From the NCBI RefSeq assembly GCF_003589595.1, contig NW_020655294.1, positions 1,552,251 through 1,616,250 of the forward strand: DNA of 64,000 nucleotides, written 5' to 3'. The translations under genes were made by a program, and so were the position numbers. The stretch is from Hyposmocoma kahamanoa (lineage: Eukaryota; Arthropoda; Insecta; Lepidoptera; Cosmopterigidae). Shown one piece after another: positions 41,796-51,835 of this stretch. Each line of letters begins with the position of its first letter. Within the stretch, counting starts at the first letter, position 1. The notes below the pieces were generated by a model. It worked only from the letters and a program-made list of their open reading frames with translations. It was not told the origin of the DNA and ran no database searches.

Positions 41796-43047
41796 GGGGC
41801 GCTCTATAAGTTTCCGGAATGAATAAGAAAAAAATATTATAAATGGTCAGAAAAGAATTTATTGTTTCACAAAATATTCTCAGTTAGCGTTAATGCGCTT
41901 TTTCATACGAATGAACCAATTTTGAAAACATTTATGCTACTCCTCCGTGAAAATCTCTGAAACTTATTTTTCATACTCTTCGACAGCCTCTCGAAATCGT
42001 TGACCGCGTAACTGGTTCTTAATTTTTGGAAATAAATAAAAGTCACAAAGTACCAGGTCGGGATACTGCGTACAGACGCGGGATGGCTCATAAGGTCAAC
42101 GTTGTTCACCTTCAAAAATTCATTTGTCTGTCTGGCTGTGTGAGAACTGGCATTCGTGGTGCAAGATGATACGGCGTTTATTTTTACGAAGTTTGTCAAT
42201 AACTTCCGGCAAAAAAATGGTCGTGTACCAATCACTATTCACGATACAACGATTTTCCAAAGCAACAGTAACCACGTGTCCAGTTTTATTTTAAAAAAAG
42301 CAATCCTCCGCTTAGAGGCACTTTGCACGCGCGACACACACTTTGGTAGGTTTCGGCTCATCTCGTAAGACCCATACGCCCGATTGCTACTTTGTTTTTT
42401 GTTTTGGGATCGTAACTATAAATCCATGTTTCGTCACCTGTTACTATGTCCCACACCAAATTTGACGACCCTTCGTTGAATCTGGTAAGCCTGGCATTGC
42501 ACCAAGTGACGCGATCTGTTTTTTGAGCCTCAGTCAAATTGTGTGGAATCCACCGACAATACAGCTTTTTCACAACCAAATGTTTGTGTAGTATTGATTG
42601 TATTTGACTCATGCCTATGCCTAAAGATGCCCGAATCTCGTGATATGTCACATGCCTGCCTGTTTTCATCATACGGCGCACAGCATCGATGTTTTTGTTG
42701 TTCACAGCAGTGGACGGGCGACCATCGTTTGAATTCTGCAAACCAGTTATAAATAGTTGTCTTGCATGGTGCTTCATCGCCAAAAGCAGTTTGAAACTAA
42801 GCGAAGCTCCGCTGAGCTGTTGAATTACGCGTAAAATCGTAGAAAATCATACTACGAAAATTTTCACGAGTTAAATCCATGGTGATGTAGACAACCAATT
42901 TCTAAAATTACATCACGATGTAAAAACAAGCGACAGTCAGATGAAACAAACTATATTCTGCCAAAGAGTTCCATTTTCAAATGTTGTAATTACTTTTTAA
43001 ATATTGTTTATGTAAGTAGCCAGTTCCGGACTTTAAGTAGTGCGCCC
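41796..43047 (-). mobile_element. Mariner copy 2 (minus)
   Basis: The ends are GGGGCGCTCTATAAGTTTCC (left, 41796) and AGTGCGCCC (right, to 43047), with the transposase on the minus strand. At 1.25 kb it is the standard length and lacks the MITE carried by copy 1, so it provides the empty-site sequence AAATGGTC. It lies immediately after a TTATTATTAT tail. Confidence 0.85.
41859..42880 (-). pseudogene. Mariner transposase, broken
   Basis: The start MDLTRENFRSMIFYDFTRN has a TAG at codon 28 (42799-42797). The helix-turn-helix region (AVRRMMKTGRHVTYHEIRAS) and TGDETWIYSYDPKTK are readable. A frameshift follows PKTK, and a 2 bp loss falls in the second catalytic block: copy 1 has HHDNASSHTA, here only NASSHTA remains in frame. 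The third block is also out of frame. The expected end EYF-KQ-stop is kept at 41861-41859. Lesions differ from those of copy 1, so the two decayed independently. Confidence 0.88.
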
Positions 43048-43200
43048 TATGTGTTATTTATAAATACACGGAGTTAGACCCGCCGCGGTCTCGAACAGAC
43101 CCGCACACTTCTTAAGGCGAGTCATCGAAGTAGAAGCGGGAAAAACTGTTTTGCTATTATATTTATTATATATATTTGTTTTTAGTGGTTTAGGTGTTTA

Positions 43201-43612
43201 CATCGAGTATATAACCAGAAATAGAAACGAAATAAGGGCCATATATTCCTGGTAACTCATCAGTGATACAACACTTATAAATATCAAATCTCGTCTGCAA
43301 TGAAATATAAACAGCGCCTACAACTGACCTGTGTGCACGTATCTGTATATTCCAAAAATAAAGCAAAAATCTAATTGTAGAACAAACGCAATAAATTTTC
43401 ATCGGTAATTAAATATTAAATATGTATTTTTTTAATTTTCGTCCATTATAGCAAAACTCAAGTTAAACTGATCGATTTGAAATGAAACAATTGACGACAC
43501 CAATTGATTCGAATTCGGACTGGGCAATCGGAGCGCAGTTGTCACAATAAGGCAGAATAGTTTTCAAACAATAAACGACATTTCGTATCTATTTCTGGTT
43601 ATATACTCGATG
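43201..43612. mobile_element. RepF MITE, complete, 412 bp, 8 bp duplication
   Basis: TIRs of at least 33 bp start CATCGAGTATATAACCAGAA and differ at one position. The exact 8 bp duplications are GGTGTTTA at 43193-43200 and 43613-43620. Internal landmarks are TTCATCGGTAATTAAATA and GGCAGAATAGTTTTCAAACA. An 8 bp duplication favours hAT-type mobilisation. It is non-coding. Confidence 0.9.
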
Positions 43613-43639
43613 GGTGTTTACTATTAAATAACGATTTTA

Positions 43640-44215
43640 CAAAAAATATACGATACATCTAAGGATATTGTTTAAATAATGTGCTAATTTGTTACGCGAT
43701 AGGTTGTTCTTTATCCGATCATATAATATCCTGAAAACTGGCTAAAATAAAAATCTCAAGCGATTTTCATTTAACATCAAGTGACGGGACGAACAAGCCC
43801 GTCACCCTGAGATAAAGCTGACAAGTCCCATGTGCCTGTAATTTCACCAACACCCTTCAAAATTGGAACACAGTAATCCTGACATTACTGCTTGGCAGCA
43901 GAAATGGACAAAGTGGCAGTACTAACCTGGACGAACTCTTTCTCAAGGAGCTCTACAGCTATTAAAAATTATTTATTAATATAATATCTAACTTTTCACA
44001 TAATTAGGGTATTATACGTCTATTTTTATACACTATACTTAGATGATTGTTTGTATATGACTGTTTGTTACCTGAATAAATAAATAAAAAATAAATGAAT
44101 AAAGTAAAAAAATACATAGGGATATTTCTCTTTAAATACTACAGAGAACCTTCTAAATGTTGGTTTTCAAGTGAAGCCAAATTCACATTTATACCAAAAT
44201 TTGAAAATCACCCAG
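43640..44215 (+). repeat. RepG copy 2, interrupted by RepA
   Basis: The left part 43640-43770 and right part about 44130-44215 match RepG copy 1 (13465-13790). Between them sit a RepA copy (43775-43965) and an AT-rich segment with TAAATAAATAAAAAATAAAT near 44080. The order shows RepA arrived after RepG. Confidence 0.55.
43775..43965 (+). repeat. RepA copy (plus), internally deleted
   Basis: TCAAGTGACGGGACGAACAA joins straight to GCCCGTCACCCTGAGA, so hairpin 1 is lost (compare 9757-9920). The rest is well kept: GACATTACTGCTTGGCAGCA, CCTGGACGAACTCTTTC and AAGGAGCTCTACAGC. Confidence 0.75.
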
Positions 44216-44409
44216 TGGATTAACGATAGGCCGCACCGCTGCCCCGTCAGTCGCCATCGGGCGCTTGTCAACGTCGGATCTGTGTGAAATTTTCTGCGCC
44301 TGGTTTTATTTTATTCATATTATTTTAAACGCGCTGATTGGGGGACGTAAGTGGCGGCCTCCCACACCTCACCTCCTTAAATTTAGCCTTGTTTCAAATA
44401 CCTATCTTA

Positions 44410-44574
44410 GGGTCGTATTCTAGAACTCTACTCAATGATCAAGTCAGAATTTGAGTATGGTTTAAAGCACTCGAAATCAAACTCAATTCCCTTTCATTAG
44501 GGCCGTACTTCCAGTGCTTGAAATCATACTCAGATCCTGAATTGAGCATTGAGTAGAGTTCTGGAATACGACCC
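44410..44574. mobile_element. PIF/Harbinger-type MITE, 165 bp
   Basis: TIRs of about 38 bp begin GGGTCGTATTCYAGAACTCT and ACTCAATG. TTA flanks both ends (44407-44409 and 44575-44577), the duplication typical of PIF/Harbinger. A second inner pair (AGTATGGTTTAAAGCACT and AGTGCTTGAAATCATACT) makes the whole element nearly palindromic. A half copy lies at 37968. Confidence 0.85.
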
Positions 44575-44887
44575 TTAGACTCTTCCAGGTACCCCTATTT
44601 ATATATAAAGACTTGCCTTTAATACAATGTTAACCAATTTATTGTTAAATAATGTGACTACACGGTATTCGCTCGTGAAATTCCCTATCAAATAAACGTA
44701 AGCTATTTCTCGTAAATGGTCGGCCATTATCGGAAATAAACCCTCTAATATCGCTCTAAATCAAGTCATGTGTATAGTGTGTGGGTTAATAAAGCACAGT
44801 GTAAATAATCACTTGGCCACCTGAAAATCATAGTGTTAGTATTGTAAGCAGTAATTTAACTGTCCACTTAACTATATTATAAATAAG

Positions 44888-45412
44888 CATCGAGTACCGT
44901 AGTAGTAGGGAACCGGAAATAGAAACGAAATAAGGGCCATCCATCATTAGCAACTCATCAGGCAAATGAGCCTTATATCACTTTTAAATATCAACTCTCG
45001 TTTCCGCTGAAATCACAAATTAGAAAGCTGAAATAGTACAGCGCGAACAACTGACCTGTGTGTACGTCTCCATATATTCTAAAAATATTCTGTATTTATT
45101 GTAATAAAAATAATATTACCTCTAACAATGGGGGGCTGTTCCATTAGGTGGTGTGGGAAAAACAGCAAAACATCTAATTACAAAAGAAACGTTTCATCGG
45201 TAATTAAATACTAAATATGATTTATTTCAATTTTCATCCGTTACAGCTCAAGTTAAACTGGTCGATTTGAAGTGGAACAATTGATAACACCCGTCAATTG
45301 TTTCGAATTCAGGCTGGCCAATCGGAACAGTTGTCACCGTAAGAATTTGGCAGAATAGTTTTCAAACAAATTAAATGGCATTTCGTCGCTATTTCGAGTT
45401 ACATCATCGATG
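44888..45412. mobile_element. RepF MITE, complete, 525 bp, 8 bp duplication
   Basis: Same family as 43201-43612. The ends are CATCGAGTACCG and CATCATCGATG, with exact duplications TAAATAAG at 44880-44887 and 45413-45420. It is longer because of extra internal sequence around 45050-45180, including CTAACAATGGGGGGCTGTTC. Confidence 0.88.
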
Positions 45413-45424
45413 TAAATAAGTATG

Positions 45425-45515
45425 TAGTGGCGACCCGTTTACGCCGTTTATTTGTTCCCTGAACACTATAAATTGAGCGTTTTCAAAGCGAAAGTAAATA
45501 AGCAAATAGATGTGC
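45425..45515 (+). pseudogene. LINE-B 3' fragment (plus)
   Basis: TTTATTTGTTCCCTGAACAC and TTTTCAAAGCGAAAGTAAAT correspond to the last LINE-B codons (FPE..., LFKARVN). It is only about 90 bp. Confidence 0.5.
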
Positions 45516-45519
45516 ATGT

Positions 45520-46495
45520 TCTATACATGAAAATAAATTGAAATACTTACGTAATAACCAGTATAATGTAAAATTGCCTTGTGGGTGTTTTATGTTTTAC
45601 TGAAAATGTCGATAGGATAAAAAGAACACATTCTTAAGAAATTATAAAATATTTATAAATATTATTCTGGGCCATTTTTCACAAAGACTTTACTGGCGTT
45701 TGAAAGTTTTCCGTTGTTTTTTATTATTTATTGGGCATTGACTATAGAGCCATCAATTTAAACCGTAACAAATAATTAAGGAACGTAATAATACTTCTAC
45801 TACTATTATAACTAAATATTCAATTTATGTACAAACTGTAACTGAAAAAATCTGCAATTTTTGTTTCGTCGTTTTACAATGACGCAATTAAAAGAATTAC
45901 AATTTTCACGGCGATTATAAACAACAAAGCTAGCTATATACACAATTTCATATCGTTATCTTTGTTCTTCAAAATGTATAACATTCTCGAATAAACAAAA
46001 GAACGAATGACATTTGCGGTACCTTATAGATTCAATATTCGCAATAAAAACATTAAATTTTAATAACGGCAATGAAGTTTTATCGACAGAAATAAATACG
46101 TCACGGGGAGGTTTATCACGTATCGCATGCGATATAAGTACAGCCATGCTACGCATGCTGGACTTTTAATTTTTCTTTATAAAACTCCATCTAAAACACA
46201 ACGATCGAGGAAAACTAAAAGCTTTTGTATGAAAACAGGACACGTTCCATCTTAATTTACTGATAACGAAATAAGATACCGTGTTTTATTAACTCCCAGC
46301 AGGGGCTGTTGTGATGTAGGACGGCAATAACTTCGTGGCTGAGCAGGCGGTGGCGTGAAATTGAAAAATAATAAATGTTTCTCGGGTAGTTTTTTTTTCA
46401 CGGAACATATCTTAGTAACGGAGATTTTCAGGCACGTATATGGGGACCTTTGGCATTTTTCAAAGAAGTTTAAAAATATGCACAATTAACCCCTT
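45520..46495. other. No feature seen
   Basis: Nearly 1 kb without a supported gene or repeat match. Minus-strand ORFs at 45956-46156 and 46252-46485 have no recognised domain. Confidence 0.35.
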
Positions 46496-46499
46496 GTTA

Positions 46500-46765
46500 C
46501 CCGTAAATCGTAGCAATAGAGCTCCTTGTGAAAGAGTTCGTCTATGGTAGTACTGCCACCTTACCTATTTCTGCCGCCAAGCAGTAACGTCAGCGTTACT
46601 GTGTTCCGGTTTTAAAGGATAAGGGTGCTGGTGAAATTACAGGCACATTGGACTTGTCAACTTATGTCTCAGGGTGACGGACTTAGTAGCAGTAGACTGT
46701 TATGCACAGACGTGCAGTTTACCATCAGGCGCACGACTTGTTCGTCCCGTTGCTTGATATTATAA
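46500..46765 (-). repeat. RepA copy (minus), near full length
   Basis: Reverse landmarks in order: TAGAGCTCCTTGTGAAAGAG, CTGCCACCTTACCTATTTCT, GCCGCCAAGCAGTAACG, GGGTGCTGGTGAAATTACAG, GACTTGTCAACTTATGTCTC and CATCAGGCGCACGACTTGTT. A deletion removes most of hairpin 1. Confidence 0.78.
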
Positions 46766-47149
46766 AAAAAATTACTCCTACTACAAAACCAGGTAACGTA
46801 TCAGGAATGTTTGTTCCTGTTCAAAACCAATATGGCGGACCGGTAACATACGAGTAAAAAAAAATATTGCTACGAAACATTTACAACATTTGCCGTATGA
46901 TTTGCGGGTACAAACTACCTCATTTGAGTGAAGTCCTTTCTCCTATAAACCTAAAACATGTCCTCTTTTTGCTAATCAAAGTAATATGCACTTGGTTCGT
47001 TGTTCTGTATTGTTTTTCAACTGATAACTGGTTCGCAGAGATCTTTATTTAGAGTCCACCAAGAAGACTCCATTTCTGTTTTGTTGATTTTGGTGAATTC
47101 CTCCTTAAACACTGCTTTGGGTGGACAAAGGTCAAAAAATATTATTTTT

Positions 47150-47351
47150 GTATCTGGTGGTAAGCAACACACTTGACTACAACAATTGCAGTACCACTCA
47201 GAGCTTTAAATCACAAAGATCTGAGGGGCACTGCCACTGCGCCCGCCATCCTAATTGACAAGTCCCATGTGTCTGTAATTTCACTTACATTGCTCACATT
47301 ACAGCTTGGCGGCAGAAATAGGTAAGGTGGCAGTACTTCCCTGCTACTAAA
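47150..47351 (+). repeat. RepA copy (plus)
   Basis: GTATCTGGTGGTAAGCAACA, AGTACCACTCAGAGCTTTAA, AAAGATCTGAGGGGCACTGC, TTGACAAGTCCCATGTGTCT and CTTGGCGGCAGAAATAGGTA, then a jump from CTTCCCT to GCTACTAAA. Hairpin 1 is intact. Confidence 0.78.
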
Positions 47352-47689
47352 ATACTTTAATGGACTTTAAGACTCTATTCTAGCATGATATAGATTAGAT
47401 CTTTTCTACCACCAACAACAAGCCGATCACGATAGCCATGGTCATGGCAAATCCACCTTTATTGTAATAGTTTTGGAGTTTAAGCCGACATGGTGATGCT
47501 GTAAAGTTTTTAAACATTTTTGAACTTTTCAATCCGCTAGTTTCGAGTCACAGTTGGTGGTTTTTTAAAACTACCGGCAATATAGGTTTATGCTCTCAAC
47601 CCAGGAGATCTTACATTAAATATTGACAATACCACAAAAACTGGATATCGTACCAGGCAGCTAGACCTGTATTGCAACTTACTTTATAA

Positions 47690-47800
47690 TGGTAATAAGT
47701 TAGCCAGTATATATATAGTTCCACTGCTGAGTACAGGTCTCCTCTTACATTGAGAGGGCTTGAGATGCATTACCCACACCGTCCCACACATCATTAAATT
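47690..47800 (-). pseudogene. LINE C-terminal scrap with (TA)n tail
   Basis: The minus-strand frame includes EETCTQQWNYI, the counterpart of GEAYVQQWTS tails, after an ALSM-stop stretch. A TATATATATA tail follows at about 47711. Only the last codons survive. Confidence 0.45.
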
Positions 47801-48261
47801 GTTTTGCAAGATGTGTGCAAGTGTTCTAATATTTGCCTACACCAAAAAATTCATAGTAAATGTCTATTTATGAGGGTACTATGGCTAACTGTAAGTTCTA
47901 TTATCGGTTTACTACTCGACACAATGGAGCAGATTTTTAAATGAAAATCTTAGAGTAGTTATATACAGAATGAAATCAATTATTAACGTTGCAAAATGGT
48001 ATTGTCAAGGTTATGTTTATAAGTAACTACAGTCATCATAATCTAATAGGCTCATTTTGACACCTGTCACCGGAACGTAACTAGGGATGCGAATCAATAA
48101 ATCGTTAACTAGATTACTCGATTCTCGCAGGATATCGAATCAAAATTGTACGACTTTGTGTTGAATCTAGTTAGAACAATTAACATTTATTTAAAGTTTA
48201 ACAAAATAATAAGTATTAAAATCAACATAACAGCAGACAGAGACAGATCAGATTTCAGTTG

Positions 48262-48682
48262 CAGTAACGCTCCTTGTTACATTACAAGCATATGGGACTT
48301 GTCAACTTATGTCTCAGGTCGTTGGGCGCAGTGGCAGTGCCCCTCAGATCCTTGGGATTTAAAGCTCTCAGTGGCACAGCAACTGATAGGGACCGGCGTG
48401 TCGCTTTCCATCAGACACACGACTTGTTCATCCCGTCACTTGGTATTATATATATATATATATATATATAAAAAGAAAAAGTTCGCCCAAGGAAGTACTG
48501 CTACCTTACCTATTTCTGCCGCCAAGCATTAATGTAAGTTTTACCGCGTTCAGCGTGCTGGTGAAATTACAAGCACATGAGAATTGTCAATGTGTGTCTC
48601 AGGGTAACGGGCGCAATGGCAGTGCCCCTCAGATCTTTATGATTAAAAGCTCCGAGGGGCACTGTAACTGTTATGGACAAAG
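48262..48682 (-). repeat. Two adjacent RepA copies (minus) around a (TA)n tract
   Basis: Copy one is 48262-48444 (GACTTGTCAACTTATGTCTC, GCAGTGCCCCTCAGATCC, TTTAAAGCTCTCAGTGGCAC, TTCATCCCGTCACTTGG). Then comes a pure (TA)n tract at about 48445-48471. Copy two is 48488-48682 (GCCGCCAAGCATTAATG, GTGCTGGTGAAATTACAAGC, GCCCCTCAGATCTTTATG). Same-strand adjacency suggests tandem duplication or repeated targeting. Confidence 0.75.
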
Positions 48683-48689
48683 AAAAAAA

Positions 48690-49240
48690 GACACCAAAAA
48701 CAAACGAGAACAAAGTCAACTTCCACGATGAACTAAGCCGCTAGGTCGATATCAGTGCAGTCGTCTCAAAGTTACATAATTACAAAAAAAAACTGAAAAT
48801 TAAACCAGGCTTTACATTTCCAGGTTCTGAACACTTTTTATTTTTTATAATGTTTGGTAAGTTCGACTATTTTTACGTGGAATGGATGAAAATACATTGA
48901 GAAGAAAAAAAATATAATTGAGGTTGTAACCAATTAATGTAAGGGGCAAAGCATACGCTTATAAGATTCCGGTTGATATACAAAATTTGCTATTTAAAGG
49001 TTTAAAAATGTAGTGAAACAAAAACTTTATACCAAAACTCATTCTTCTCATGGTATCTGCTTTACGAATGTGCGATAGAGTTTAATCAATTTGACAATTT
49101 CAAGTGTCACCTGTCACCTGTCACCTATCAAGTGCTTACCTGAGATATAAAGCAATAGGTTCATAATTATTTATTTGTTTTATTTTATTCAAAGTTACAT
49201 TCTAGCGTCATTCTAAAGCCGGGTACTCACTAGCGATTTG
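48690..49240. other. No feature seen
   Basis: About 550 bp without a gene. A short GTCACCTGTCACCTGTCACC run occurs near 49110-49130. Confidence 0.35.
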
Positions 49241-49261
49241 CAACCATTACCGATACATGTT

Positions 49262-49775
49262 ATGTTACCAGCACTACATAAAGTGAGCAAATGGTTAAAT
49301 GCAAATGACTTAAACATAAATATTAACAATGTAAAATTCATGCAGTTCAGATCGCATAATTGTAATCTGTTGCCTATTCAAGTGCACTATAATAAACAAG
49401 TGGTAGATATAGTGCACTGTTTTAGTTTCCTGGGTGTCAAATTTGATGACCAAGAGGAAATATCACACAATAGGCAGAATAAATTTGTCTTTTGCCTACG
49501 TAGGCTAAGACAAACTGTATCTCACGAAACCGCAATGATGGCTTATCAATGGTACGTCTCCTCTATATTAAGTTATGTGCTAATACTGTGGAGAAACTCC
49601 GTAGATGTGGGTAGGGCGTTTGTAGTACAAAAGAAATGCATGCGCGCAATTTGCGGCGCTAAACCAAATGACAAACGCAAACCCTTGTTCAAAAAACTTG
49701 AAAGTTGAAAGTTTGCCTATTATTCGTCTCAAAACAAAAAACGTATTACTCTATGTTATGGAATACGGTACAGTG
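49262..49775 (+). pseudogene. LINE RT, palm-to-tail fragment
   Basis: The frame reads LHKVSKWLNANDLNININN, KFMQFRSHN, then CFSFLGVKFDDQ, RLRQTVSHETAMMAYQWYVS, LILWRNSVDVGRAFVVQKKC and MRAICGAKPNDKRKPLFKKL. This matches the section after the ADD motif of jockey/CR1-type LINEs (WLNANDLxIN..K, FLG, Y..Y.SILSY....WG, QK...R.I.G....). The expected Y-G before LILW is altered and a frameshift follows the KKLES end. The upstream RT is missing and RepH follows directly. Confidence 0.7.
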
Positions 49776-49893
49776 ATTTTGGCGTATGTCTCAAAAAGTT
49801 ACAACGGCAATAACAGCGTTCATTTACTTCCTGCCATTAAATATGTTGAATGGGAGTCTGTGCAGTTATGGTTTCCTCTTCCGATGGCCTATA
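49776..49893 (+). repeat. RepH copy 1
   Basis: CGTATGTCTCAAAAAGTTAC, AACGGCAATAACAGCGTTCA and GTTGAATGGGA correspond to the reverse complement of 54500-54625. Frames in both copies read V/ISKSYNxN and VEW, but coding status is unknown. Confidence 0.5.
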
Positions 49894-50351
49894 GCTAATT
49901 CAAACAATACATTTTGTTACCGTAAACAGATATAAGCAGTACGTCAAGTTTGATTTAAAATAATATTTGAAACCAGTACATTCCACAAATCCCCACTGCG
50001 TAACATTTGCAACTTGAAAAATTTTGCAGGTTGAAAAAGTTCTTGTGGAACTTTTTGTTTTTCCGTTAAAATACCAGTTCACTTTATGCTCGTGTTTGCA
50101 TTCTACCTAAATTTCTACTTGGAACAACATAGAAGCATTACACACCTTTATTAAATTTATTTAATAATTACAAAAACATTAACAAGGTTTTACTTTGTAC
50201 TCTTAAACCTAAACAGATTTGTGTAAGTGTTGCAACTCCTCTAACATTATATGTAAAATAACAATTTTGTTAAATGTAAACAATATACGAAAAAAATGCT
50301 TTGGTGAAAATATGTCTAACAACGGTATCATACGCATTATGTTGCTTTTTG

Positions 50352-50812
50352 TTAACCGACTTCAAAAAAGGAGGAGGTTCTCAATTCGACTGTATGTTCT
50401 TTTTTTTGTATGTATGTTACGCGATAACTCCGGTATTTGTGAACCGATTTTCATGATTCTTTTTTTGTTGGAAAGGGGGTACTTCCATAGTGGTCCCATT
50501 TCATTTTGAAAAAAATCATCCACCTGGAAGGGTGGCTGTTCACGCATGAAGATTCATTTTTATAAATAGCGCATAACTTTAATTTAGGAGCAATTACTTT
50601 TAGCAATTATTTAGTTGATTTTGCTATTTCATCAATTCAAGGCGTTTTTCCCTCGATATACTTTGAGTAGTGTCGTAGTGAGAACCTATTTTTATTATCT
50701 CCAGTATCAAGTCCTGTATAGTGGCGAACTAGGGGATATTTCAATGAAACTTAGCAAATAGCCGTAATTCCACGTACTTTTGAGGTCGGTTTTTTTAGTA
50801 CTCTGCACTAAG
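50352..50812 (+). repeat. RepE copy (plus), full length
   Basis: It begins TTAACCGACTTCAAAAAAGG and ends GAGGTCGGTTTTTTTAGTAC, TCTGCACT, so the two ends carry ACCGACYTCAAAA in inverted order. In between are GTGAACCGATTTTCATGATT, TTTTTTTGTTGGAAAGGGGG, TTATCTCCAGTATCAAGTCC and TGAAACTTAGCAAATAG. At about 460 bp and non-coding it looks like a MITE-type DNA element, though the ends also carry an AGTAC/GTACT hairpin. Confidence 0.6.
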
Positions 50813-50914
50813 ATTATTGTTAAACCGTATTGTCTGGTCAAGGCTTCATGGATGACCAATGAAATGACGAGCTACAAAGACAGACTCACTCGATTAACAG
50901 GTATTCAAATTAGC

Positions 50915-51090
50915 CCGTAAAAGCGTTTAGCTTCCACATTTATATGGCGAACGGCTAGAGAGTGGAATTCCCTAGCTGCGGATTTATTCCCCAAATTCTA
51001 TAACTTGGATCTTCAAAAGGAGAGTAAATAGGCATTATTGATGTGTGGATGTGCATGCTCATCATCACTTTCCATCAGATGAGATAAATA
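50915..51090 (+). pseudogene. LINE-B 3' part (plus)
   Basis: CATTTATATGGCGAACGGCT, AGAGTGGAATTCCCTAGCTG, ATCTTCAAAAGGAGAGTAAA and CATCATCACTTTCCATCAGA match the end of LINE-B and its 3' UTR. It abuts the SINE tail at 51085-51095. Confidence 0.6.
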
Positions 51091-51174
51091 AATAACGCAC
51101 ACACTCAACATAGCCCCGCACTAAGGAAACCCTGTGTCGCGGGTGCCATGGACACACACATAGACAACCACAAC
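51090..51174 (-). mobile_element. SINE-S, 5'-truncated
   Basis: AACGCACACACTCAACATAG, GAAACCCTGTGTCGCGGGTG and ATGGACACACACATAGACAA, with an ATAAATAAATAAC tail on the left. It breaks off at CACAACC, next to the MADF exon region. Confidence 0.7.
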
Positions 51175-51255
51175 CAGACGAAGGAAGGGTTTCCTGTTAC
51201 GGTGTGTTGTGTCGGTAACTAAAAGCGTCTACGTTTGGCAGCGCCTTACACTTAC

Positions 51256-51398
51256 CTGTAACTCAATGGAAGGCGTCAAGAAACTGAGTTGGTAGAAGTA
51301 AACGTATTTGCGCCTATTAGTGTCACGGCCGGTCTTCTGTAGGCGCATTTCTCGAGTGAAGCACGCTCGGAGATTCTTCCAACGTCTTTCGTCACGGA
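51256..51398 (-). CDS. MADF-domain exon (C-terminal half of the domain)
   Basis: The minus-strand exon of 143 nt has a good acceptor (ACTTTTCAAG before 51398, preceded by a T-rich tract) and a consensus donor (TTACAG|GTAAGTG at 51256/51255). It enters in phase 2 and leaves in phase 0. It encodes RDERRWKNLRACFTREMRLQ, KTGRDTNRRKYVYFYQLSFL and TPSIELQ. W-K-x-[LI]-R-x-x-[FY] and Y-x-x-x-x-L-x-F-L are MADF (Myb/SANT-like DNA-binding) signatures. There are no stops or frameshifts. MADF proteins are host regulators (MADF-BESS) or Harbinger-encoded; flanking exons are not visible and both flanks are invaded by SINEs. Confidence 0.7.
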
Positions 51399-51495
51399 CT
51401 TGAAAAGTAAAAAAAACTTTTATTAAATGACAGAGTAAGATGATGAGAGGCTAGAATCGAAATAGAACACGCTATCAAAGTGTTTACTAAATTAA

Positions 51496-51647
51496 TAATA
51501 ATAATAATAATAATAATAACGCACACACTCAACATAGCCCCGCATTAGGGAAACCCTGTGTCGCGGGTACCATGGACACCCACATAGACAACCACAAATT
51601 ACACCCAAACTCACGAGAGAAATAAATGTAAGCCATACAAACATTCG
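51496..51647 (-). mobile_element. SINE-S with (TTA)n tail, joined to LINE-D
   Basis: The minus-strand SINE has an (AAT)9 tract on the plus strand at 51496-51521 as its tail, then CGCACACACTCAACATAGCC through ATAAATGTAAGCCATACAAA. The tRNA-like head is replaced at about 51648 by LINE-D sequence on the same strand, giving a chimera. Confidence 0.75.
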
Positions 51648-51834
51648 TACATCTTGCGAACATGCGGGCAAACATGTTTGCTCTCACCGAGAGTGCTCTC
51701 CGTTCGCATTGTATATCCAGGTCATCCTTGAGGTCGTCAGGAACATAGTGTCCCAAGTATTTAAAGTGGCTAACCCTTTTTAACGGTGAACCATTAAGTA
51801 TTACAGGAAGTGCACACGTAGGACTCTTCCTACC
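51648..51834 (-). pseudogene. LINE-D RT fragment
   Basis: The minus-strand frame reads RKSPTCALPVILNGSPLKRV, SHFKYLGHYVPDDLKDDLDI and QCERRALSVRANMFARMFAR. This is the RT segment after the ADD motif (LNG..L..V..FKYLGH.V..DL.DD.DI..ERRAL.VR.NM..R.F..C) of a widespread arthropod LINE. It is nearly identical to 53823-54012. It ends abruptly at the Dong boundary (CTTCCTACC). Confidence 0.75.
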
Positions 51835-51835
51835 T

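Noticed and set aside
48445..48471. (TA)n tract as an origin or regulatory element
   Set aside because: A simple microsatellite between two RepA copies; no further evidence.
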